A DNA stretch of 64,000 nt from Pochonia chlamydosporia 170 (Eukaryota > Ascomycota > Sordariomycetes > Hypocreales > Clavicipitaceae), in the NCBI RefSeq assembly GCF_001653235.2, contig NC_035793.1, positions 124,001-188,000 of the forward strand, written 5' to 3'. Position 1 is the stretch's first letter, and each line of letters begins with the position of its first letter. The translations under genes were made by a program, and so were the position numbers. Positions 33,424 to 44,526 of this stretch are shown piece after piece. The notes below the pieces were generated by a model, which worked only from the letters and a program-made list of their open reading frames with translations, ran no database searches and had not been told where the DNA came from.

Positions 33424-34964
33424 GATATGCTGCGTGCTGCGATTGAAGCAGTGATGTGTACGAGCTATGTATCAGGAGGGGACAGGGATTACAGAACCGA
33501 TGGAGCAGTTCTGGACGACAGGGCGATGGGGGAAGACGAAGTGTTGATGATGTAACTGCTTGTGACGGGCCGAAGTCAACTGTACAGCCGTGAAATATGT
33601 TAGGGATGTAGTTGGCGGAGTTGTTGAAGCAAATGGTGACCACTTTGGACCAGATTGGCTGTAAAGTTTTGCCTGCTGATGTAATGCAAAAAAGTGGAGA
33701 AGTGTCGTCTGACTGGTTGCCGAACCTTGCGACAAGCGGTCCCATTCGGTGGCGGAAAGCTGCTGGATGGGTTGCGGGTTGATGTCATCGGCGATGACAT
33801 GCGAAACTGCAACATGCTGAGTGAGACTGCACCTCAAATTAGCCGTGTATAGTGAGTGATTAGGTGCATTTTCGAGTTTAAACTTTGACGGAATTTAGCC
33901 CTCCAAGTATCTAGTTAGTCTTTCATATCATTTGTCGGAAAATGCGAAAAGACATGCAACTTTTTCATTCACAAAGCCAAAGCCATCACAAACTGCCGAG
34001 GTCTCAATCTGGGAATGATCCACAGGAACATTGACTTGAACCTCGCAGCACCAGGTACTTATCCATGATGACAAAATCATGACTTACACCACACGAGATG
34101 CATGAACAGCGGACAATGCAGACACCCCGACGGACTTGAATGATTCACAACGCGACCGTAGACTATATCGTCTGGATTATGAATAATTGGGGATAACATG
34201 TCAGGCTCGGAATGGCGCGGAGCTTAGGATGGCGCCAAGCTGATGTTTATGGTCTTTTGGACCTCGAAGGTCGCGGATTGTTCGGACCTTGAGCTCCATC
34301 TCGGGCATCGCTGAGTATGACAGGGTCCGATCTCCGATTACACAAAGCTGGATCATGCGGCTTTATATCATCATCATTCTAATCATATTCCATCGTTTCC
34401 GAATTAAATATAAAGCATAGCTAGTGCTCCGTATGTCACATTGAAGAGAAACCTGCAGCAGCAGACACTTGGACCACCACAATTGCAACTGCGCTTGACG
34501 CTTAGCTTGACCATCTTGGATCAAAACCGTCCATTCATTGGAGCAATCCGCACCTTCCGCACCGGACCTTTGTGAAACGACTCCAACGTCGTCATACACG
34601 ACATCAGCCAAGACAAAGGGTTGATATTGACCAGACATCCAACGTTCAAAAAAAAAAAAAAACGGCAGGCACGACCTGCAGGTGAGCTCGCGGCTGCATT
34701 GCCCTCGTTGCATCAAGTACATTGTACAAATTATCCAGCTCCATCCTTCACACCCTCCGAGGACATATTCCACTTTTGCATAAAATAAGTAAGCCTGCCA
34801 CCTGTCCCATTTCCAATGTCAATGCATTAGATTTGCAGCGACCGCAAAGAGGATCTTGGCACGGCCACCGGTCCTTTTTTCATCTTCTTCATCTCATCTT
34901 TATTAGAAGACGGGTGATTGAGTCCTTTCTGGGACCAGGACCAGCTTGTCCAAGCATTGGCACA
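33424..34964. other. Divergent spacer, SR-protein and sterol acyltransferase genes
   Basis: 1.54 kb holding both promoters. A run of 15 A lies at 34648-34662. A plus-strand frame open from 34722 joins the acyltransferase frame but has no upstream ATG that looks better than 34965. No other gene is seen. Confidence 0.4.
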
Positions 34965-37280
34965 ATGCATCGCACCTTGACCCAGACACCAGAGGAGCGG
35001 CCCCTCAGCGCCCCGCCACCTGCCGATGTGGATGCTGTCAACGGCCAGCCTCCGGATCAACGTCCTCGCCATGCACAGCCGAGATCACTTGGTGAAGCTC
35101 TGCGGGAGGCAGGCATATCGTTAGAAAGCTCTGCTACTGGATCCGAAACACCCAGCGAAGAGGATTACGATGAAAATGTGCGACCTGCATATGACATCAA
35201 GGGCAAGGATGAGCAGGAGTTGAGGAAGAGAAAGCCGGGGAGACGAGTCTCGAAAAAGGAGCTGCTTTCTGCACAAGTTGACTCGACTATAGTTCGAGAT
35301 GGCTCAGGTGGAATAAGAATATATCCCGAAAACGACCTGGCTTTGCAAAAATTTCTGCAGCGCACCTCGGAAAGCGTCAAGTATCCGGACAAGGCCATAA
35401 AGCAGAAGCGGAAATTCCGTGACCATCTTTTCACACATCAATTTTCGGCATTTGATTCGCATAATTCGGTGGCGGCTAATAGTCCTTTTCATGGATTTTA
35501 TACGCTCTTTTGGCTGGCTGTGGCATTGTTTGTATTGAAGATATCCGTGACTAATTGGAGGGTATATGGTACGCCGCTGGGATCGAATGAGATTATGAAG
35601 ACAATGTTTCACCGCGATGGTAGGTCACCATGATGCGATTAGTTTTAAATCCTGTACGTTGGCTAAACTCCGGTGGCAGTTATTGTCCTTTTGCTCTCGG
35701 ATGGAGTCATGTGTGGACTTACTGGCGTGAGCTGGCTCATCCAGAAACTGGTGTACTACCAGGTGCTCGATTGGGACAGCAGTGGGTGGATTGTGCAAAA
35801 TGTAATACTTGCGGACAAGTCTCTACCTCGCTCAGTTGCTAACGTTATCAGATCTGGCAAACTATGTTCATCACCGGCATCATTGGCTGGACGCACGTCC
35901 GCAATTGGCCGTGGACACATACCGTTTTTTTTGTACTTCATGGCATCATCATGCTTATGAAGCAGCATTCTTACGCATTTTACAATGGACATCTCTCCAC
36001 GGTTTACTCAATGCGATTATTCCTTCTATCAAAGCTCAAGCAACTCGACCTAGTTCATCCATCAGAAAAGACGTCATCTGCTGTCCCAACCGTCTCCAGT
36101 CTGTCAACCGACCATCTTCGAGTTCCACCTACCGCCGTGGAGCGCCGCCATTCTCTCTCGCAAGTGCCCAAAACTGAAGAGACTGATATTGACAAGATTG
36201 CTAAAGCAATTGCTTCTCGTGAACCTCTAAATGATGAGCAAATCGAGACGTTTGAACGAATCATCAAGTGGGAAGTCGATGCCCTGGCAGACGAACTTAG
36301 AGGAACATCGAGTAATCCAAACAAAGCATATCCGAACAATTTGACATTCTTGGGACACTACGAATGGATACCTCTACCAACGCTGGTTTATGAACTGGAA
36401 TATCCTCGGTCACAAGAAATCAGCTGGAAGTATGTTGCAGAAAAGCTGGTCGCCATGGTTGGTGTATTGTTCGTGATGAACCAAGTCGCACAATATTCCA
36501 TATGTAAGAAGATATCCTCCCACTCGTAACCACGCGAACAAAACTAATTGTGGATAGATCCCGTGGTAATGAAAACCGTACAGATGAAGGAAAATGGACT
36601 TCCACTAGCTGCTCGGTTTCAAGAATTCCCTCTACTCTTGCTTGACCTCATCTTCCCCTTCATGATGGAGTATCTAGTACGTGTTTCCAGAAGTCACTCC
36701 CGTTTATTTAGACCTAACAACATACAGCTCGTCTGGTATCTAATTTGGGAAACTATTCTCAACGTCCTCGCCGAACTCACGTATTTCGCTGACCGTAGTT
36801 TCTACGACGCCTGGTGGAATAGCGGTTCGTACCCATACACCAACCACTGGGGTATCGATGGCTTGCAAACTAACATACTCAAGTATCCTGGGACCAATTT
36901 GCCCGCGATTGGAACCGCCCCGTACACGTCTTTCTCCTCCGCCACGTTTACCACTCATCCATCTCATCCATGAAGGTCAACAAACATACAGCCACGCTCA
37001 TCACCTTCTTCTTATCAGCCTGCATTCACGAACTCGTCATGTGGTGTCTCTTTAATAAGCTGAGAGGCTACTTGCTCGTTTTGCAAATGTGTCAGCTTCC
37101 AGTACGTTTTACCCATCTTGCCACTAATACTTCTTTGAATTGCAACGTTAACAAATGCAGTTGGTTCGACTCAGTCGCACAAAGTGGCTCAAGGGCCAAA
37201 AGACGTTGGGAAATCTGATTTTCTGGTTGGGTATTTTCACGGGACCAAGCTTGTTGTGCAGTTTGTATCTCATTCTGTGA
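34965..37280 (+). CDS. ARE2: Sterol O-acyltransferase (ACAT/ARE type, MBOAT family)
   Basis: Seven exons, 34965-35619, 35680-35801, 35852-36503, 36558-36676, 36728-36824, 36884-37101 and 37161-37280, encode 660 residues. The enzyme esterifies ergosterol or other sterols with fatty acyl-CoA in the ER, supplying lipid droplets. The N-terminal ~180 residues are cytosolic and polar, followed by about eight or nine hydrophobic helices. Family markers are FYDAWWN (residues 541-547, in place of the usual FYxDWWN), WNRPVHVFLLRHVY and HELVMW with the catalytic His at 597. A loop of ~120 polar residues is inserted after KLKQLDLV. The donor of intron 5 is the unusual GTTCGT. It converges on fimbrin with 176 bases between stop codons. 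Confidence 0.93.
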
Positions 37281-37456
37281 TCTGGATCAAATCGAGGATA
37301 TGGTAAACGAGTTGAACGACAGCACTTTGGCGTTTTGGCGTATTCCAACGGCGGCGACAAATTGAATATCCCTTGTATCAAAAATATATGATGATTTACC
37401 TAAACTACGCTTTTATCATAAACAAACCCCCATCGCTGGTGCCTCCCTAAATCAAC

Positions 37457-39732
37457 CTACATCTTTTCGTGTGTTGCCATCAGAGAACCTGGAATTTGTT
37501 AGCAACATTGTTCAAACACACGTGAGGGCTTGACAAGATCAAAACTCACCAATAAAAGTAGTCACCAAGCGACTTCGAACCTGGCAAATATCCTCCGGCA
37601 CCAACCAGATAGTCGCGCCCAGCTTTCTGGCAATGCTGATACTCAATTTCGCGTTCATGTATGCCTCCTCATCCGTCTTGCCCGCCGTAACGAGGTCGTA
37701 GTCGACATAACTGCTCTTCATGCCATTCAGCACATCCAGCAGGAACACGCCGGAGGCGATGGAAGGATCCTTGAAGCTGCGGATCGAGGAGTTTCTGCCA
37801 CCTTGGCGAGACATGTCGTTTGCCCAGCGAACCATCTCAGAGTCGGTGATTTCGCTCTTGCCCAGCTTCTTGGCGAGCGAAGATAAAGTAACATTGATGT
37901 CCTTGCGCATGAGCTGCCATACAAGGCCAAGAGTGAGTGTTCGCTGGCCGTCAGTAATATCGGCGCCTTGAGTGCTGGGCAGCGAGAATCTGTTTTGTAT
38001 ACCGAGCTCAATGACGTAGTTTGTATTCTCCAAAGACTTGAAACGAGACATTTGAAGAAGATCCTCAGGGTTCTCGTTTTCGGGATCGTGGTAGTAAGGG
38101 GCGTCACTGGATCTGGGCTTGGGCTTGTTGACGCGCCTCATGTTTACGCTACCCTTGATAACCTTGTCGTAGGCTTGGAGAAGGATATATCCGTTGCGGA
38201 GGTCGTCGAAGAAGGATGCGACAGCAGGCTGCACGTCGAGACTGTTGAGCCAGAGTGTGAAAACTCGGGCTTCGCGGTCACCTTCAGCATCAAAGTCTTC
38301 GACTTCAAGCTTCTCCTCTTCCGTGATGGGGTCGAGGGCAGGATGATTATTGAAGAGATTAGCCACAAAGGCAAGGTTGAGCTTGGGGTTACCGGCGACG
38401 AGGGACTTGGGGGTCAGGAATTTGCGGCAGCCCAATTTGTCGGCTTCTTGCAGGACTTCCTCGGCTCGTTGAAGGAGGTCGTTCGTTTGGAGCGGTGCAC
38501 GGGTGCAGCCGTATTCGGGACCAATTTGTGCCATGAGGACGGCATAATTTTCACCATCTTTGACGTCGTTTGAGAAGTTGTTGACCCTTTAAAGCTACGA
38601 GTTAGAGACATATTTACCGGTTGAACGTTGAGAACCGACAGTGACATACCTTCTTGGCCAGTTGGCAGCCTTGAGGTGGTAGTTGAACCACCGGAGGAGA
38701 ATCTGCTCAGGAGGGAGACGAAGGAATTGCTCCAGAGTCTCACCGTCTTCCAGAAGACGATACAGTTCGGGATGGAGCTTGATATCAATCTTGCCGAGCA
38801 GGCCTCGTCGAATAATTTGCCAGATCAGACCAAGGATGAGATGCTCACGCACTTCGATAATGTCTCCAGCGCCAATGTTGACAACGGAGCAGCCGATACC
38901 TTTGGCGGACTCAATGACAATGTTGTTGTTCTCAGTCATGTGGAAAGCATTGAGGGATTTGATCTTGCGACCAGCTACGTTGAGAACACGCTCATCAATG
39001 GTGTCGGGTACGCTGTCGTTGATGAGCTTGGCCAAGACAAGACCGTCCTTACACTCGTCGAACATTTCGAAAGTGTCTGTGGGGAAGGGCAAACGATTGC
39101 CAATATCGGCGTCGCCAGCCAAAACAGCATTGATGTGACGAGTAAATTCGGTCCTCTCATCTTCGTTGATGGTATGGGTGACGTTGGCGCTCGAACCTTG
39201 GACCTGGATCTTCCCGCCGACGCTGCCCTTGGATGCATGGCCGCCAGTGCGTTGAGCCACGACACCGCTGGGGCTAGCTGGTGTAGGGCCGGTTGAGAGC
39301 CGTTTCTGGGCTGGCGAAGAGTCGCGGAGTTTGGAAATAAGCTAGAAGTCTGTGGTTAGCCAACAACGCGAAGGAGGCGTGCGGCATGGAGCAGCCGTGG
39401 CCGGTAAGACCTACTCCAACGTAGTCTTCGAGCTCTACACGTCGCGAAGAGTCCAGCTCAACCTCTTTAAGAGCTTGTCGCACGACGTCGTATGGCTGAT
39501 TTTCACTCTGTTGAGTCGCCTTGATGGCAGTAGCTTCGTCTAGGTAGCCCTTGTCGTCGACATCGAGGCGCTGGAAGGCGTCGGAGAGCGCAAAAATTTC
39601 ATTTTGAGGAAACTGGGGAAATTTTCTGTGTCAAGATAAATGGCAGGGTTAGCAAAGCGGTCTCAAATGACAGCGCAGCGGTTGGCAACAAGCCAGGTGT
39701 AGCTCGGACCTTTGCAGTTTGAGGACATTCAT
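37457..39732 (-). CDS. SAC6: Fimbrin / plastin, actin-bundling protein
   Basis: Exons on the minus strand are 39732-39710, 39625-39415, 39341-38650, 38586-37550 and 37488-37457, giving 664 residues. Starts MNVLKLQRKFPQF, followed by an EF-hand region (LDVDDKGYLDE) at residues ~15-75 and four calponin-homology domains forming two actin-binding modules. These carry the usual fimbrin blocks such as DGLVLAKLINDSVPDTID, NNIVIESAKGIGC, LLRWFNYHLKAA and WLVPEDI. Fimbrin crosslinks actin filaments in endocytic patches and the subapical collar of hyphae. The first exon is only 23 bases with an unusual GTCCGA donor, and the last is 32 bases; both are supported by exact frame joining and family-like ends. 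Confidence 0.95.
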
Positions 39733-41163
39733 GGTGGGGGTTGAGGGGTTGCGATGGCCAACCCACGGAATGTCTCGAAAGATTTGTGTAGTTGCTGAGG
39801 AGGGGACAGAAAGGTGTCAAGAGAAAGTTTGCGCGAAGCTGGCGAAAGCTGCGATTGATAAAAGCGCCGTCTTTTGGGGCCTAGTTTACTTGTAAGAATT
39901 GGAGTGGGATGGAACCAGATGACGAGGCAAGGACGAGGTCGTGTCGACGATGACGACGAAAGGCTTGATGGGTCTTACGTTATGCGCGGAAGCTCAAGTG
40001 CAGGTGAGTGGTGTCGGTGCTTGAAGCGGGCGAAGTGGGCTGCACAAGACCAGACCAGGTCAGACATTTCGTGGAATGTTGGCGGGACAAATGATACCCC
40101 ACCTCGAGGTACTGGAACCACCACACTATCGTCGTTGCCAGACCACTTGCACTCCTTGTCAACCTCCGCAGACTTCAGGCAACGAGGCTATGCCATGCGC
40201 CGGCAGGCCCGGAGCAGGTGCAGGCAGAGAAATTATCGCAACGTTGTTTCTGCTTATAGGTAAGTAGCTGGGTCAGGCGCCAACTAAAAGTTGATACAAA
40301 AATAGCACTGTCTTTGGGCACTGGATGTTTCGCACCTTGCAACAATCAGATCAATTGTACTCCGTAGCTCATGCAGACGTGGAGGTTCAATGTTGTACTG
40401 ATCTGTCCCATACTGGCTGGCTGGTGCACAGAGCAACCGTTGACCTTTTGTCCATGGACTTCATTGTTGCTGGTACCTCATCTCAAAGTACCAGACTCAA
40501 CGCTCCGTCCGTCAAGGAACGGCAGGCGCGACCACACACGCGGTACTTGCTCTTAATTATGAAAAAAGACCACACATGAAAGCATTGCAAGTCTCTGACA
40601 TGGATGCATCTCTGAAAATACGGTTGCAGCGCAAGAATGCAAAGCTTCTAAAGTTCTTCCATGACACGGCATTCTAAACCTGAAGTGACCAACCCTGGAC
40701 TCCCGCGAGCCATGCAATGTCTAGACACATAGACCATGATAGCGCATAGGTTCAGCAATTGATCTTGTCGAAGTTGAAAAGAGGCCGAAGAAGACACCAA
40801 AATGCTTTCCATTTTGACTTCAGTTGCCAGGCATCGTCAAACACAGCTTTGATAAAAGCAATGCCAGATATCAACAAATCTGGACCCTGAATCGAATCGA
40901 ATCCACTTTACGTCACTCCAGCAAATGCCAGCCAAAAAAAAAAAATCTAGCAGCAGCACCATGCACCAACCAGGTCCAAAACAGACAATTATATCGCAGC
41001 TTACCTTACCGATTGGACGCCGACCACTGCGCTGAATTTTTCGAGTTGATCGAATTTTCTCAGAGAACGGAGCCAGTACAACTTTTATCCCGCTTCAGGT
41101 CATTTGTGAGCATTGAAGGAAGCATTGAAGCCCCAACCTTCCTTGGGCACATCAACCAGAACC
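39733..41163. other. 1.4-kb divergent spacer
   Basis: Upstream region shared by fimbrin and the RING-like gene. It contains a run of 12 A at 40934-40945 and only short ORFs without motifs (for example 39874-40263). No RNA gene was found. Confidence 0.35.
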
Positions 41164-41975
41164 ATGTCCATTTGCAAATCTTGTGAAGAACCGCTCGTCT
41201 TGCGGCTCGACGACGACGCCGACAACGATGATACTGAAACTGCCGAGACTGTTCCTGATGATCTGGAGCTTGGTTGTGGATGCCACTTCCACTGGTAAGC
41301 CGTTGGATACGTGCCCAACTGGCAAACAGCACTAACTTTTACAGGGAATGCCTTATGGAAGATGCATCCTCAGTAGCACTATCTCTAAAATGCCCAAGCT
41401 GCGGAACATATCTACCTCAGAATGAGGCAGGCGGCTCATCTACAAACCAATTCCGACAGAGTTCCGCTGCCGCCATTCTAGCCCAGTACACCAATGAAGG
41501 CGGCGTGCAAAAGGACCTCAACATCATGGATTCAATCACCGAAGAGGCGTATATCCAGAATCATCCCGAGGCACGACCTGCGAGAGCTTTTCATGTCATG
41601 TGTGCGGAAGGGGATATCGCAGGCATTATTGACTTGTTAAGAGACGCGAGCGAAGAGGGTGCCGATGTGGGCAGCATTATTCGGTATCAAGACCCATTGG
41701 CGGACATGAAGAGCGGATTGCATTTGGCTATTGAAGATCACCAAGAGGAGATTGTATGGACCCTGCTATGGTTATCTTCTACGGTCTCTACGGATGTTTT
41801 CCCCCCTCTCGTTCGACAGACAGCCGAGGGTGTCGGATTGGGACGATTGGATGTGGATGCGGATGCAGACATTCGGCGCTTGAGAAATTCTCAGGGCCTG
41901 GTGGCGGAGGTTATCGCCCAGCGAAATCCAGGGTCGCTGTCAACATTGCTTGAGGCTGGTATTTTGAGTCCTTGA
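41164..41975 (+). CDS. Small RING-like zinc-binding protein, unrecognised
   Basis: Exons 41164-41294 and 41345-41975 (intron GTAAGC...ACAG) encode 253 residues. The N-terminal 65 residues have a zinc-binding pattern: Cys4-x2-Cys7, then CGCHFHWEC (Cys38, Cys40, His41, His43, Cys46) and CPSC (Cys60, Cys63). This is close to RING-H2 but with an acidic spacer of 30 residues. The remaining part has ankyrin-like helical stretches (RAFHVMCAEGDIAGIIDLLRDA and SGLHLAIEDHQEEIVWTLLWL), suggesting one or two degenerate ankyrin units. An E3 ubiquitin ligase role is plausible from the RING-like core but not shown. Confidence 0.8.
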
Positions 41976-42691
41976 GCTTGGCAAACTGAGCAGGGTATGT
42001 TGTGATGACTGAATGAAAAGTCAGGCCGGGATGATGCAAAACGTGTGGTAGTGATGAGAGACTGATGTGTCTGGAAGGACTGTGGGAGCTTGCGTCGTCA
42101 AAATTCGTGATGACAGGGAGAGAGGGCAAACTTGACATGATGGAATAATACCAGGCCAGACGAGATAAAGTCATGTCGGGCATTTGGCAAAAATTGGCGT
42201 TGGCGGAGATGAGATAGCTGGTGTCGACGATCGCTTGGCCACTAGCATTGCGCATCAATGGTGCGTACAGTAAAGTAATACCCGTAAAATAGCAGAACTA
42301 CGATGAATGTTGAACTTTGATAGTTCATCTGCCAATTAGTTACCCACTTTGTAATGAATGTTCGAAATTGATCAACCATAACGACACATTCGATTATTAT
42401 TAGAAGCGAGAGCTTGGCATGACTCATCCGGCTGCAGAGCTGAATGCCTTAACGTCAACTCATAAAGACTCATATCCGAATTAGGAAGGTAGAAAAGGTT
42501 AATGTTAAAGTTGAAGAAATCGAAACAACTATATAATGATGTGATAAAATACGATGTTATGTTGTTCTTCTCACATAGAGAGCATAATCTGCGACGTCTC
42601 ATCAATTGCAGCCGCTGTCTTTTGGCTGCACTTTGAACTTTGGCAATACTTCATATTTCACAACCGGCGGCCAAAATTGACCATTTTATCG
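41976..42691. other. Spacer between RING-like gene and APH kinase gene
   Basis: A/T-rich (especially 42240-42560), non-coding. The kinase frame stays open upstream to an ATG at 42554, but the added 46 residues are unlike the family, so I start the gene at 42692. Confidence 0.35.
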
Positions 42692-43918
42692 ATGGCAATG
42701 GATAAACCCAATTACGCAGCATATCTAGAATCTGTCTACAAAGACACCCGCTGGGAAGCAGAGCGTGTACCCCACGGATCCATCAACGCTACTCTCCGAG
42801 CTATCAAGACGTCAGGCGAAGCCGGGCCACAATCCGTCATATTGAAGCACGCGAGCCCGTTCTTTGAAGATGAGGGACACTTGCAACCCTTCTCGTTGAA
42901 CCGGCAGCAGGTGGAGCGGACTGTAATGAGTCTCTGGGGCGAAGGAGGTTTATTAGGCGGGAGTGCAGCTCGGGAAGATTCCTGGCGTGTACCGGAAGTC
43001 ATACACCATGATGAGGGGACAGAGTCAAACCTGGGGATTACAGGAAAGAATGACGAGGCCTCTATTCTCTTGCTAGAAGATCTTGGGGAAGTGGTCAGTC
43101 TTCGGAAACGGATTGAACTTTGGGCGGAGTCAGGCCCGTCACCCGATATCGAGAACAAGGTATCGCGAATCGGCAATATTCTAGGCCGTTGCCTTGCAAC
43201 TATGCACAGCCGAGAAACTACACTGGCGATTGAATCACAGCCAGAAACTACAAAGGTCCTCTCTCAATCACTTACAGACGATGTGGTCTGGTATCTCGCC
43301 ATGGAGAATATGCCAAAATACTTGGAAAACGTCCCCAACGGAAAAACATACTATCAACGACTGGTAAAGGATATCAAAGACCCGGAATACACGTACCCAA
43401 CGTGTCTAGTACACGGTGACTTCAACTTTGGCAATATAATGCTCCCACTTAACTGCGACGACAAGGTGCGTCCCTTGATCATCGACTGGGAATTCGCCAC
43501 CAGCAGAGGCAGAGGCGTCAACGGAGACATATCTGAATTCTTGTCCATTTGGCATTGTCGCTTGATTAGCGCTCGGCGACGGCCTGAGCAAGCGGCGCTG
43601 GCGGATTTGATAAGGAGGCTGTGTAATGCGTTTTGCGAGGGGTATCGTGAGAAGGCGGGCTTGAGGTGTATGATGGAAGCTGGGGATGTGAATTCGCAGC
43701 TGTACAGGTCGGCTTTATTGCTGAATGGGCGGGATATGATTAATTATGCGGGGTATGCTTGTCAGGAGGATGAGGCGTGTGATGAGATTGTCAAGGTTGG
43801 GTTGTGGTATTTGGAGAGGGCGGGGGATGATATGGATGGGTTTGTGGAGAGGTCGAATTGTGAGGAGCTGGAGAAGGAGGATGAGGGATGGGTTCGGTCT
43901 CTTTTTATATTTGGATAG
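42692..43918 (+). CDS. APH-fold phosphotransferase (aminoglycoside/choline/MTR-kinase superfamily)
   Basis: Single exon, 408 residues. The kinase-like fold is shown by an N-lobe with SVILKHASPF (probable ATP-anchoring lysine), SILLLEDLG as the hinge region, the catalytic loop LVHGDFNFGNIM with Asp243, and the metal-binding IIDWEFA with Asp265. The HGDxxxGN and IDWE arrangement is typical of the APH family, which phosphorylates small molecules such as aminoglycosides, choline or methylthioribose. The pattern of the N-terminal half recalls 5-methylthioribose kinases, but the substrate cannot be assigned. The last 250 bases are noticeably G-rich with weaker codon bias than the neighbours. Confidence 0.85.
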   Translation: MAMDKPNYAAYLESVYKDTRWEAERVPHGSINATLRAIKTSGEAGPQSVILKHASPFFEDEGHLQPFSLNRQQVERTVMSLWGEGGLLGGSAAREDSWRVPEVIHHDEGTESNLGITGKNDEASILLLEDLGEVVSLRKRIELWAESGPSPDIENKVSRIGNILGRCLATMHSRETTLAIESQPETTKVLSQSLTDDVVWYLAMENMPKYLENVPNGKTYYQRLVKDIKDPEYTYPTCLVHGDFNFGNIMLPLNCDDKVRPLIIDWEFATSRGRGVNGDISEFLSIWHCRLISARRRPEQAALADLIRRLCNAFCEGYREKAGLRCMMEAGDVNSQLYRSALLLNGRDMINYAGYACQEDEACDEIVKVGLWYLERAGDDMDGFVERSNCEELEKEDEGWVRSLFIFG

Positions 43919-44526
43919 ATTGAACGGCGTGGTTGGATGTGTTGGAATATTTGGTGATGAAAAAAGGTAGATGTAAATGCATGAGTCTCATCTGAAGTGG
44001 GAGGTGCAGATAATTTTGAAGCTGCATGTGCCATTTGACCACTGAGCTCCCACCCCTGTCATCTTCACAGCCACCAAGCACATGCCAAGCAGGTACCAAC
44101 TCCAGCACATATGCCATTGAGACATCTGAAGTGACGTCGTCCAATCGGCCGCCATGTGCGTCAACCATTCTGCATCAAATCTACACCCGAATTCCATCAT
44201 TCAAGCTCCCGCCCTTCAACGGTTTTGCCCGACTCCGTTCGCCGCCATGTACATACAGCTCTCATAACCGCTCTCGAACCTCGGAATAACATCGACCGCC
44301 TCATTCCCTATCATCCGAGCCCGAATCATACGCTCTCGCCTGACAATTCGCTGCCCCTCGGCCCCATTCTCGGGCAGCAAGCTTCACCACGTTGGCGCTA
44401 CGCGTTGGAGCTAGGTGCTCCTTGCACTCGCCGCATCTGCCCCGAACAGCTCCCAACTTCCACGTCGTTGCATCCAGAGCTGTACAGGCGGTCGCATGGC
44501 TGTCCTTTGGAGCTCGCGCCTCGAAA
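43919..44526. other. Spacer upstream of DDHD phospholipase
   Basis: Non-coding spacer. The phospholipase frame is open back to 44392 without an ATG. The stretch 44200-44500 is C-rich and likely the 5' leader. Confidence 0.35.

Noticed and set aside
33148..33555. 135-codon ORF overlapping the first exon and intron of the SR-protein gene on the opposite strand
   Set aside because: Arg/Gly/Ala-rich shadow of the G-rich intron; no independent support.
34648..34662. Run of 15 A as possible retroposon tail
   Set aside because: No target-site duplication or coding remnant next to it; a simple homopolymer.
42554..42691. Upstream ATG extending the APH kinase by 46 residues
   Set aside because: The added residues are Cys/Trp/Phe-rich and unlike the family; ATG 42692 begins the conserved region.
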